Part shown: in pieces, positions 7,690 to 15,800 of the stretch
Layout of the letters: every line of letters starts with the position of its first letter
Position numbering within the stretch: position 1 is the stretch's first letter
Assembly: GCF_007197575.1 (NCBI RefSeq)
Contig: NZ_CP041616.1
Location: 1,612,001 to 1,676,000 of the forward strand
Reading direction: 5' to 3'
Length of the DNA stretch: 64,000 nt
Source of the DNA: Ornithinimicrobium ciconiae
GTDB lineage: Bacteria; Actinomycetota; Actinomycetes; Actinomycetales; Dermatophilaceae
Program-made: the position numbers and the translations under genes
Notes under the pieces: generated by a model
What the model was told of the DNA's origin: nothing
Database searches by the model: none
Seen by the model: the letters and a program-made list of their open reading frames with translations, nothing else

Positions 7690-8434
7690 GACGGCCTCCT
7701 GTGGTGGGCTGGACCGCGCGGTCCTGTCGGAGGATCCCAGCGGCGAGCACGGCGAGCATCGCGGCGCCGGTGACGGCGACCAGGCGCTCGAACAGGCCGG
7801 TGTAGCCCGCCTCCTGGGTCAGCACGGTGGCCACCGTGAAGACGATGGTCAGGGCGCCGACCCAGCGCATCGGGGCCGTCCACCGCTGCCAGGCATCGAT
7901 GCGCCGCATCGCTGAGGCCAGGAAGAAGAAGGCGAGCACAAGCACCAGCAGGCCGATCGAGCTGATGATGTTGTCGAGCTTCCCGCCGGTGGTGGACAGC
8001 TGCCCGACGGGCGTGCAGCCCGGGTCGGCGATCCGGCAGGCCAGCCGCTCAACGGGGGAGAGCAGGTCTCCGAGTCCGACGATGGACAGGGCCAGCAGGA
8101 CCGATCCGGTCAGGGCCCGCCACCCGGCGGCCCGCAGGGACGGCCATACCGAGCGCAGTGCGAAGCCGATCGTGGCGGCGCCGCACAGTGACAGGAGCAC
8201 CACCAGGAAGAGTCCGCCTGGTGCGGTGTCGGCATACATGTCGCTGATGCTGTGGGCGAGGGGGCTGTAGCCCGGTCCCTGCCACGAGGCGGCGATCAGG
8301 AAGCCGGCGACGAAGGCCACCTGCGCGGCCAGGCCGGCCCACGCCCATCGCCGGACGCTGGCGCGCCCGGCGGGCAGGGTGACTGCCGGGTCGACGCCTG
8401 CACGGGTGAGGCCTGGGGCGGCGGAGGTCATCAT
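7670..8434 (-). CDS. DUF998 family membrane protein
   Basis: A 254-residue protein with about six membrane helices. Segments such as PGYSPLAHSISDMYADTAPGG after the first helix, and GKLDNIISSIGLL later, match the layout of DUF998 proteins, whose function is unknown. The start ATG overlaps the stop of the upstream reductase gene (8431-8434), so the two are coupled. A further in-frame ATG lies at 8431. It belongs to the minus-strand module read from the 9.06-9.22 kb divergent promoter and so is probably controlled by the TetR protein. Confidence 0.78.
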   Translation of the reverse strand: MMTSAAPGLTRAGVDPAVTLPAGRASVRRWAWAGLAAQVAFVAGFLIAASWQGPGYSPLAHSISDMYADTAPGGLFLVVLLSLCGAATIGFALRSVWPSLRAAGWRALTGSVLLALSIVGLGDLLSPVERLACRIADPGCTPVGQLSTTGGKLDNIISSIGLLVLVLAFFFLASAMRRIDAWQRWTAPMRWVGALTIVFTVATVLTQEAGYTGLFERLVAVTGAAMLAVLAAGILRQDRAVQPTTGGRHDDLTD

Positions 8435-9060
8435 GACGCCTTCGCGAGTTCGTTGACGCCGAGGGAGACGTCGAAGCTTCCGGAGGAACGGGCCAGACCC
8501 ATCGTCAACAGGCCCGCGCCCTCGACCCAGTGCGCCATGCTCAGGTCACCGGTGTCGCGGGGGCGCAGTCCGAGGCTCTCGACCAGCGCCGACACGCTCG
8601 CCTTGGCGCTCGCGTCGTCGCCGGCCAGGAAGACATCCACCGGACGGCCGCTGCCCAGGACATGGCTGAAGAGGGTGTTGAACCCCTTGACGACGTGGGC
8701 GTCCGCCGGCGCGGCCTCGGCCACCTGCTGGGCGACTGACGTGGTGTGCGGCACCGCCAGTCCGGTGCCGGTGGCGTTGAACGGGTTGGTGATGTCGACG
8801 ATGGTCTTGCCCGCGAGGGACTCGCCGAACTCGGTGACGACCGGGACGATGCTCTGGTAGAGCAGGGCCGCGATGACGATGTCCCCGGCCGGGGCGGCGC
8901 CCCACGTGCCCGGCGTCGCGCGGTCTCCCATGGCCTGCGCCAGGGCCTTAGCCTTGGCCTGATCGCGGCCCATGATCTCGACATCGGTGCCACCGTTGAC
9001 CGCAAGCGTGTCGATGGTGCGGGCCATGTTGCCCGTGCCGATGATGGTGATGGTGCTCAT
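8431..9060 (-). CDS. NAD(P)-binding F420-reductase-like protein (NpdG/FNO family)
   Basis: A 209-residue protein beginning MSTITIIGTGNMARTI, a GxGxxA dinucleotide site, with MGRDQAKAKALAQ after strand two, the loop VDITNPFN near residue 92 and VKGFNTLF near residue 126. These are the typical blocks of NADPH-dependent F420 reductase and its many paralogues (PF03807). The true enzyme exchanges hydride between NADPH and coenzyme F420. Many short actinobacterial members have other, unassigned redox roles. GAGGAG precedes the ATG. It is the first gene of a TetR-controlled divergent unit. Confidence 0.82.
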   Translation of the reverse strand: MSTITIIGTGNMARTIDTLAVNGGTDVEIMGRDQAKAKALAQAMGDRATPGTWGAAPAGDIVIAALLYQSIVPVVTEFGESLAGKTIVDITNPFNATGTGLAVPHTTSVAQQVAEAAPADAHVVKGFNTLFSHVLGSGRPVDVFLAGDDASAKASVSALVESLGLRPRDTGDLSMAHWVEGAGLLTMGLARSSGSFDVSLGVNELAKAS

Positions 9061-9149
9061 GACGTGCTCTCCTCTGATCGGTGCGGCCGAGGGATTTCAG
9101 CCGGTGGTGCTGATCCGGAGGGACGCAGACTCGCTATCGACACCGAATC

Positions 9150-9200
9150 GTTTACCTAACGTACGCCTGCCGGTGGTCGTCGCGCAAGGCCTAGGTAAAC
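9150..9200. promoter_or_regulatory. Paired operator half-sites for the adjacent TetR regulator
   Basis: GTTTACCTA at 9150-9158 and its exact inverse TAGGTAAAC at 9192-9200 flank the space between the divergent reductase and TetR genes. Nine-base perfect arms 33 bases apart in a 159-base divergent gap are a strong candidate for autorepression and control of the opposite operon. One arm lies where the TetR-gene promoter core should be. Confidence 0.65.
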
Positions 9201-9207
9201 CGAGTTG

Positions 9208-9213
9208 TATACT
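9208..9213 (+). promoter_or_regulatory. -10 element of a probably leaderless tetR promoter
   Basis: TATACT matches the -10 consensus at five of six bases. A start site about 6-7 bases downstream would coincide with the ATG at 9220, so the mRNA is predicted to be leaderless. No convincing -35 is seen; the operator arm at 9192-9200 lies just upstream. Confidence 0.5.
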
Positions 9214-9219
9214 CAAGGC

Positions 9220-9816
9220 ATGACCGAGTTGGAGAAGGGCCCCCTGGGCCAACGTCGCGGCAGGGGTGCGCGCGAGCGCATCCTCAGCGCCTCGGAGCAG
9301 CTGTTCCGTGAGCAGGGCATCCACCGCACCGGCATGGACCAGCTCGGTGCGGTGGCTCAGGTGTCCAAGCGCACGATCTATCAGCACTTCCGTGGCAAGG
9401 ACGAGATCGTCGCCGAGCACCTGCGAAGGTTTGACCCCGACCTCATCCCCGGCGTGTTTGACTGCGACGACCTCACGCCCCGCGAGCGACTCCTGGCGGC
9501 CTTCGACATGCCTGCGAACCTGCCCCTGTGCCCCTTCCTGGCCGCGGCCGTCGAGCTCCACGACCCCGAGCACCCCGCCTCCCAGACTGCCCGTGAGCAC
9601 AAGATCGCCATCGCCGAGAGATTCACCGAGACCGCTCGGGAGGCCGGCGCCACCGATCCCGAGCAGCTCGGCGAACAGCTGGCGCTTCTCATGGACGGTG
9701 CCTCGGTGCGCACCCGCGTCCTCAGTCAGGACTCGTTCCCCACCGCCAAGGCCATCGCCGCGACCCTCGTCGATCACGCCATCCCCGAGACCCCGAAGGG
9801 CAGCGAGGTTCGCTGA
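9220..9816 (+). CDS. TetR/AcrR-family transcriptional repressor
   Basis: A 198-residue regulator. The N-terminal helix-turn-helix spans about residues 15-60 (ARERILSASEQLFREQGIHR ... VSKRTIYQHFRGKDEIV), and the ligand-binding C-terminal domain is the TetR_C type seen in YcdC/AcrR-like proteins, with PLCPFLAAAVELHDPEHPAS. It probably binds the paired half-sites at 9150-9200 and represses both itself and the divergent reductase-DUF998 genes. The ATG at 9220 is chosen over a TTG at 9205 because the -10 box lies between them. Confidence 0.92.
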   Translation: MTELEKGPLGQRRGRGARERILSASEQLFREQGIHRTGMDQLGAVAQVSKRTIYQHFRGKDEIVAEHLRRFDPDLIPGVFDCDDLTPRERLLAAFDMPANLPLCPFLAAAVELHDPEHPASQTAREHKIAIAERFTETAREAGATDPEQLGEQLALLMDGASVRTRVLSQDSFPTAKAIAATLVDHAIPETPKGSEVR

Positions 9817-9863
9817 GCCCACCGGGCCACAGGCTCAGGGCGTCGCGACCAGGTCGGCCAGGC

Positions 9864-10430
9864 TCAGCTCTGTGCGACCAGGTCTGCCAGGTAGGCGCCG
9901 AGGACCTGTGCGCTCGCATCGACCAGGTCTGGCCAGTCCATCGCGTCGGCGTCGGCGCTGTCCGAGACGTGCTTGATCAGGTGCACCGGGACGCCCAGAG
10001 CATCGCAGGCGTATGCCACGGCATAGCCCTCCATGTCGACCAGGTCAGCGCGCTCGGCCAACTGGTCGCGCACCAGCGGATCGGCAACGAAGGTGTCCCC
10101 CGAGGCCAGGACCGAGTCGTCGGTGGCCAATCCGCCGTCTCCCACCGCCAGCTCCTCGCGCGGGTCGTAGTCGAAGGCGCGTAGTGCCGCGGCGCTGATG
10201 TCGTGGTTGATCACCCGGCCTGGCACGAACAGCCCCTCGCGCTCGGGTCGCAGCGCACCGGCCGTGCCGATGTTGAGGACCATCAGGTCGTCCCGCTCGA
10301 TCTCCATGAGCGCCCGGGTCACCGCCGTGGCCGCCGCGGTCTTCCCGACTCCGGTGATCACGAGAGGGAGCCCTTCCGGGACATAGGCAGCCTCCGCGCG
10401 GGTGGCGCTGACGATGAGATAACGGGTCAC
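9864..10430 (-). CDS. Nucleoside phosphorylase/nucleosidase family protein
   Basis: A 188-residue protein of the PNP/UDP phosphorylase-I fold. It has VITGVGKTAAATAV (glycine-rich phosphate/ribose loop), LNIGTAGAL, and VDMEGYAVAYAC, where the Met-Glu pair contacts the ribose, followed by LIKHVSDSADADAMDW, where Asp is the usual base-contacting acid. This is the MTA/SAH nucleosidase and futalosine hydrolase family, which splits N-glycosidic bonds of nucleosides. It is shorter than most MtnN proteins, so the substrate is not assigned. The start is the GTG at 10430; a longer N-terminus would be out of register with the family. A 29-base duplication at its 3' end repeats the last codons beyond the stop. 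Confidence 0.78.
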   Translation of the reverse strand: MTRYLIVSATRAEAAYVPEGLPLVITGVGKTAAATAVTRALMEIERDDLMVLNIGTAGALRPEREGLFVPGRVINHDISAAALRAFDYDPREELAVGDGGLATDDSVLASGDTFVADPLVRDQLAERADLVDMEGYAVAYACDALGVPVHLIKHVSDSADADAMDWPDLVDASAQVLGAYLADLVAQS

Positions 10431-10594
10431 GGCAGGGACTCTACGGCGGGATGCGCGGACCCTCGGTGGCTGGCAGCGTCCCACGGTCGACGCTGCGCGG
10501 GCCAGCACCACACCGGCCTCGGGGGAGAGGTGGCTCATCGGCATACGGCATCAATGTCGTGGCGGGAGCGGGGTGGACAGCGCAGACTGGGCCC

Positions 10595-11410
10595 ATGATC
10601 TGGATCTGTGAGACCTGTGCCGTGGAGACTGCGGACGTGGAGGCGCCGCCGGAGCTGTGCGCCATCTGCGACGACGAGCGGCAGTGGGTGCCCGAGGGTG
10701 GGTCGCGGTGGACGACCCTGGACAAGCTCGCGGCCGACGGCACCCGCATCGTGATCGAGCAGGTCGAGCCGGAGCTGTGGGGGATGCGCGCCGAGCCGGC
10801 GGTCGGCATCGGCCAGCAGACGATGATCGTGCGCACCCCGGAGGGGACGGTCCTGTTCGACTGCGTGGGATATCTCGACGACGAGGCGGTGGAGTTCGTC
10901 CGCGGACTCGGGCCGACGCTGGCCGTGGCGGCCAGCCACCCGCACATGTATGGCGTGCAGACCGAGTGGGCCGCCGCCCTCGGGGTGCCGGTGCTGGTCG
11001 CTGAGCGCGACCGGGAGTGGGTGCGCCGAGCCGACCGCGTCGAGTTCTATGACGAGCGGCGCGAGCTCGCCCCCGGCGTGACCCTGCACCGGGTGGGCGG
11101 TCACTTCCGCGGGCAGGCCGTCCTCGAGTGGGAGACCGGCAACGAGGGCAAGGGGGTGCTGCTCGCCGCGGACGCGATCTTCCCCAACCCCGACCGCAGG
11201 ACGGTCAGCTTTATGCGCAGTTATCCCAACCGTCTTCCGTTGTCCGGCAACGTGGTCCAGCGGCTGGCCACTCAGGTTGAGGGAATGCACTTCGACCGGC
11301 TTTACAACAACTTCGGCGCGGTCGTGCCCCAGGATGCCCAGGCGATCGTCCGGTACTCAGCCGATCGGCATACGGCCTGGGTCAGGGGCGACTTCGACCA
11401 TCTGACCTGA
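10595..11410 (+). CDS. Metallo-beta-lactamase-fold hydrolase with N-terminal zinc ribbon
   Basis: A 271-residue protein. Residues 4-27 carry CETC...CAIC, a four-Cys rubredoxin/zinc-ribbon-like knuckle. The rest is a reduced MBL domain: ASHPHMYG near residue 114 stands for HxHxxD/G, then VGGHFRGQAVLEW and LLAADAIFPNP give later metal-ligand blocks, and a YNNFGAVV end. The first His pair is SHPH, so not all classical ligands are kept. The substrate is unknown. The ATG at 10595 is chosen because the protein starts right at the zinc-ribbon; upstream frame is not coding-like. Its last 29 bases overlap the convergent AraC-type gene. Confidence 0.78.
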   Translation: MIWICETCAVETADVEAPPELCAICDDERQWVPEGGSRWTTLDKLAADGTRIVIEQVEPELWGMRAEPAVGIGQQTMIVRTPEGTVLFDCVGYLDDEAVEFVRGLGPTLAVAASHPHMYGVQTEWAAALGVPVLVAERDREWVRRADRVEFYDERRELAPGVTLHRVGGHFRGQAVLEWETGNEGKGVLLAADAIFPNPDRRTVSFMRSYPNRLPLSGNVVQRLATQVEGMHFDRLYNNFGAVVPQDAQAIVRYSADRHTAWVRGDFDHLT

Positions 11411-12260
11411 CCTTGGACGCGGGGCTCGCTGGGGAGGCCGGCGAGGCGTCACGGCCCAGCGTCCTGGCAAACTCGCCGGGAGTGCGCCCCGTCACCCGGC
11501 CGAAGTCGCGGGTGAAGTGAGCCTGGTCGGTGTAGCCCAGATCCGCGGCAAGGCCGGCCAGGGTCTGGGTGCCGTGCTTGAGATGGGCGACCGCCTCGTG
11601 CAGCCGACGTCGCTGGATCAGCCATTTCGGGGTCAGGCCCAGGTGCCGCTCGGTCAGTCGCTGCAGCGTGCGCTCCTCCACGCCGACCCGACCCGCCAGG
11701 TCCCGGACGGTCAGCAGCGCCGAATCGGACTCGACGACCTCGACCACGTGGTTGAGCAGCTCTCCCTCCTCGCTCAGGGGAGGACCGGACCCCAGGCAAT
11801 CCTCGACGGCACCGATGGCCTGGGCGTGCTGGCCCGGGTCGGCCGGATCGAGGCCCATCAGCTCGCGGACCTGGCCCACCAGCGGTGCGAGGTGCGCGAA
11901 CTCCGTCAGGTCCACATGGGTGTCGACGAGGCCGGACACCTCACCGCGGGACACCGCGGTGCCGGCCCCGGGCTGCAGCATGACGCCCACCGCCCAGCTG
12001 CGCCCGCTCAGGGTGACCGTGGACAGCCCCCGGGCCACCCCGTAGAAGCGTGCGTAGTCACCGGCGACGACGATCAGGCAGGTCGGATACTGCAACACCT
12101 GCTCCACCACGGTGCGGTCCGAGGGCAGGTCCCACACCGGCACCCAGTAGTGCCGCACCAGGGTCTCCAAGGCCGCTGACGGTGCGTAACGGTGCACCGG
12201 CGGTGCCAACGCGGCGCGCTCGGTCAGACGGGCTCGGTCGATCGGGTGGGAGTCCGGCAC
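11382..12260 (-). CDS. AraC-family transcriptional regulator with DUF6597-like sensor domain
   Basis: A 292-residue regulator. The N-terminal half (RYAPSAALETLVRHYWVP ... PTCLIVVAGDYARFYG) is the DUF6597-type sensor; the C-terminal half holds two helix-turn-helix motifs, with LTVRDLAGRVGVEERTLQRL near residue 183 and LAGLAADLGYTDQAHFTRDF near residue 235. The tail carries an ASPASPASPAS repeat. The start is taken as the GTG at 12260; a GTG at 12281 is in frame and equally possible. It is divergent from the TIGR03086 gene with about 50 bases between starts, so that gene is the likely target. Confidence 0.88.
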   Translation of the reverse strand: MPDSHPIDRARLTERAALAPPVHRYAPSAALETLVRHYWVPVWDLPSDRTVVEQVLQYPTCLIVVAGDYARFYGVARGLSTVTLSGRSWAVGVMLQPGAGTAVSRGEVSGLVDTHVDLTEFAHLAPLVGQVRELMGLDPADPGQHAQAIGAVEDCLGSGPPLSEEGELLNHVVEVVESDSALLTVRDLAGRVGVEERTLQRLTERHLGLTPKWLIQRRRLHEAVAHLKHGTQTLAGLAADLGYTDQAHFTRDFGRVTGRTPGEFARTLGRDASPASPASPASKVRSDGRSRP

Positions 12261-12310
12261 TGTCGGATTATTGCAAGCCACGGCATACTCCCGTCCCTCA
12301 TGGTGGAGGC

Positions 12311-12871
12311 ATGACCGAAACACAGACCACTCACCACGACCTGACCGACCTCTATCGTGACCGCGCCGCCGACATCGGCGAGCTGCTGGGCAGCACGAGC
12401 GAGTGGGACCGTCCAACCCCGTGCGAGGGCTGGACCGTCCGCGACCTCGTGGCCCACCTGATCGACACCCAGCGAGACTTCCTGACCGAGCGCGGGCTGG
12501 AGGTCCCCGAGGTGTCCGTCAACGACCCACGCCTGGCCTGGGACGAGCACACCGCCGCTGTCCAGAGGTTGCTCGCCGACCCGGAGGTCGGACCCAGCGA
12601 GTATGACGGCTACTTCGGTCCCGCGACGGTGGCTGGGACGATGGCGACCTTCTATGGCTGGGACCTGCTCGTGCACCGGTGGGACCTGGCCCGGGCGCTC
12701 GGCGCGGACGAGCAGTTCACGCCCGAGGAGCTGGACCAGATCGAGGCCGCGCTCCCGGGGTTCGGAGACGCCCTCTACAGCCCGGGGATCTGCGCGCGCC
12801 CGGTGGACGTCCCCGAGACCGAGGCGCGGCAGGTGCAGCTCCTGGCCCGGCTGGGACGCGACGCCCGCTGA
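12311..12871 (+). CDS. TIGR03086/mycothiol-dependent maleylpyruvate isomerase-like (DinB superfamily) protein
   Basis: A 186-residue four-helix-bundle protein. It has the family blocks WDRPTPCEGWTVRDLVAHLIDTQRDF near residue 35 and GWDLLVHRWDLARALGAD near residue 117, where the conserved His residues would bind metal. Actinobacterial members use mycothiol or are of unknown function, and they are named after the maleylpyruvate isomerase fold. GGAGG precedes the ATG by a short gap. It is divergent from an AraC regulator and ends only 14 bases from the stop of the convergent giant RHS gene. Confidence 0.85.
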   Translation: MTETQTTHHDLTDLYRDRAADIGELLGSTSEWDRPTPCEGWTVRDLVAHLIDTQRDFLTERGLEVPEVSVNDPRLAWDEHTAAVQRLLADPEVGPSEYDGYFGPATVAGTMATFYGWDLLVHRWDLARALGADEQFTPEELDQIEAALPGFGDALYSPGICARPVDVPETEARQVQLLARLGRDAR

Positions 12872-12885
12872 CGGCGTGCCAAGAC

Positions 12886-15800
12886 CTAGTCCCCGGACCG
12901 CGCCGAGCCCTGGTCACCGCCGACGGATGCCTTGGCCGGTGGCTTCGGCAGCGGTTTCGGGTGCTGCTTCGGCGTCTGGGAAGTGTCGGCATCACCGGGT
13001 GAGTTGCCGGTGCCACCGCCTGGCCGCTGCGGCGCCTGGGGGGAGGTCCCCGTCGATGGGGACGTCGTCGTCGAGGTGGTGCCGGTCGACGTCGTCGCGG
13101 AGTTTCCTGTGCTGGGACCACCCGGTGCCGGCGTCCCAGGCCTCGGTGGTGCAGCCGAGTCGGTGGCATCGGCGGGCGTGTCCGAGCCGCCCAGCTTGAG
13201 CCGCTTGCCATAGGGCGCGCCGATCTTGACGGTGCCCTCGCTCAGGTTGATGTCGATGAAGGCGTTGGGCTCGAACTTGTCCGCAAAGGCCTGCAACGAC
13301 TCGGAGCGACCTGTGTCCAGGGCCAGCTTCACAAAGCTGCTGGGCAGCTTGGAGTCCAGACTGGCTGCGATCGAGGCCGCCACGTCCGGGTTGTCCTTGA
13401 GCTTGGCCCGCACCGCCTTATCGGCTCCCTTCACCATCTCCGCCCTGGCCTGGGTGGCGATGAACATCTGGCCCGAGGGGTCGATATTGCTGACCGGGTT
13501 GGCGCCCGCGAAGGAGTAGGCCCCGCGCAGTTCCGGCTGCCCGATCACCGCGAGGGGATCCTGTACCAGCAGCGCGTCGGGGGAGTACATCAGCTCGTCG
13601 CGGCTGTCGTACCACCGCTCGCCGACCCCGAGCAGGTCGCGCCGCTCGTCGGTGTAGTGCCCGCCGTACTGGTAGGGGGTGCGGAAGACCGTGCTGTTCT
13701 CGGCGATCCACACCTCGCCACCGGGGAAGTACTCCTGGTGCTGGAAGGTGTCGCCGCGATAGTCCGAGACGATGTTGGTGCTGCCCTGCAGGTCCTGGTG
13801 CAGGAAGTAGCGCTTCAACTCCTCGGCGCCACCGTCGTCGCGCTGCGTGGCGACCCGCTCCTCGTCGATCCAGATGTGTTTGTAGATCTCGGTGCCGTTG
13901 CGCACGGTCACCCACGGGTTGACGAAGGCCGTCTCCCCGCCGGGCCCGCGCTCGATCATCCGCTGACCGGTGTCGTCATAGGTGAAGGTCGTCTCGGAGG
14001 ACGAGTCGTTGACCACCGTCATCCGGTCGGTCGCGTCCCAGGTGAGCTGCCGGATCCACTTGCCCTTGCGGTCCTTGGTGCCCAGCAGGTTGCCATTGGC
14101 GTCGTAGTGATAGGTCGTCTGGCCGGCGTTGATGGCCCGCCCCGGTGCGGCATCGGAGTAGGTCCGGTCGAAGGAGTAGGTCGTGTCCTTCTGCACCAGA
14201 TCCTTCTTGCCGTTGTTGATGACGTCCCGCTGGGTCTTGCCGATCACGTTGCGGTGCTCGTCATACTCCAGCGCCAGGTCATAGATCCGGGTGCTCTTGG
14301 CATCCTGGCGCCACTCACCGTGGGCCCCGACCAGCCGGTCGTAGCCGTCCAGCTCATAGGTCTGCTCGGTCGCACCACCGAACTGGCTGGACAGCGGTTT
14401 CGGGAGCTCGTTGCGATACTCCAGCACGTTGCCGACCGCGTCATAGGCATAGTTCAGGTCCTGGATCTCCTGGTATGCCGGGTCGCTCACGTTGCGCTGC
14501 GGCGAGAGCGTCTCCTGCCGGTCCAGCCACCGGGTCGTCGGCTGGTAGGACCACTCGGTGCTGACCTCGTTGCCGTAGGTCGTGGACCGGCGGGCGAGGA
14601 ACTCGTCGTAGGTGCGGTTGAGCACGTAGTCGTACTCCCAGGTGCGCGGCACCCGCTCCCAGATCGGGTCACCGAACTCGTCATAGCCGGTGATGATGTC
14701 CTCGTAGCCGTCCTCCTCGCCGACCACCTCGCGGACGAGGCCGCCGGAGTCGTAGTCGTAGGTCAGCTCCTCCCCATCGGGGTAGGTCATCGAGGCGATC
14801 CGGCCCAGCCCGTCGAAGTCCCACGACGTCGTCCAGGTGAAGTCGGCGGCCCGGGCCGGGTCCCAGTTGTGTAGCTTCATCTGCGCGGCCTGCTCGATGA
14901 CGGACCCGCCGGCGCTGTAGGTCAGGTCGACGATGCGGGTGCCGTCCTCGATCTGTGTCACCCGTCCGGCGCCGTTGCCCGCAGCACCCGCGCCGCCGTA
15001 CGTATAGGTCACGTCCGGTGTGCTGGCCGGGTGGTCGATCCCGACCAGCTTGCCGAGCTGGTAGGCATAACTGGTCGACTGACCCGCGCTCCGCAGGGTG
15101 GGGCTGACCCGGCTGGTCAGCTTGCCCTCGTCGTCGTAGGTCATGGTGACCAGGCCGCCGTCGGGGGTGTCCGTGGCGGTGCGCCGCCCCAGCATGTCGT
15201 AGCCGTGGGTGGTCACCTCGTCCGCGGAGTCGGTGAAGGCCAGCAGCTCGCCGAGCCCGTTGTAGTCGTACCAGGACGTCAGTGTCGCCTCATCCTCGGG
15301 AGCGTCGTCGATGCGCAACACCTGCTCGCGCATGTCGGTCCAGGTCGTGGTCGCCCGCCCGCGCGGGTCGGTGGTGGTGGTCGCGAAGACCACGGTGCCG
15401 TCGCCGATGTCCTCATAGAGATACTCGGTCGCGGTCACCCGGTCACCCGGCTCGGTGACCAGGTTGGGGGCGTCCCACAGGTCGAGCACCGTGGTGGTCG
15501 CCGCCGCGGGGTCCGGGGCAGTCGTGTCGTATGCCGTGGGGCCGGCCGCCTGGTCCGCGTGCGGATAGTGCTCGGTCACCACCCGGCCCAGCGCGTCATA
15601 CTCCACCACTCCGGTGACCACCCGGGCCGCGACGCCCGGCTCGCCGGTCGCGACGTGCAGGGTGGCGTCCCGCTTGGTCTGCGTGGTGCGGCCCAGACCG
15701 TCGGCAAAGGTGATCGTGTCGATCGTGTCGCCGGGGTTGAACTGGTCGGTGTGGTGGGCGATGGCATAGCCGTAGCCCGATGCGCTGGGTGCGTAGTCGA

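Noticed and set aside
13657..14874. Several long plus-strand open frames across the RHS gene (also 15031-16344, 17422-18978 and 19180-21426)
   Set aside because: Gly/Val/Arg-rich antisense frames of a GC-rich gene; none has a family motif or good start, and the minus-strand reading has clear RHS and FG-GAP repeats.
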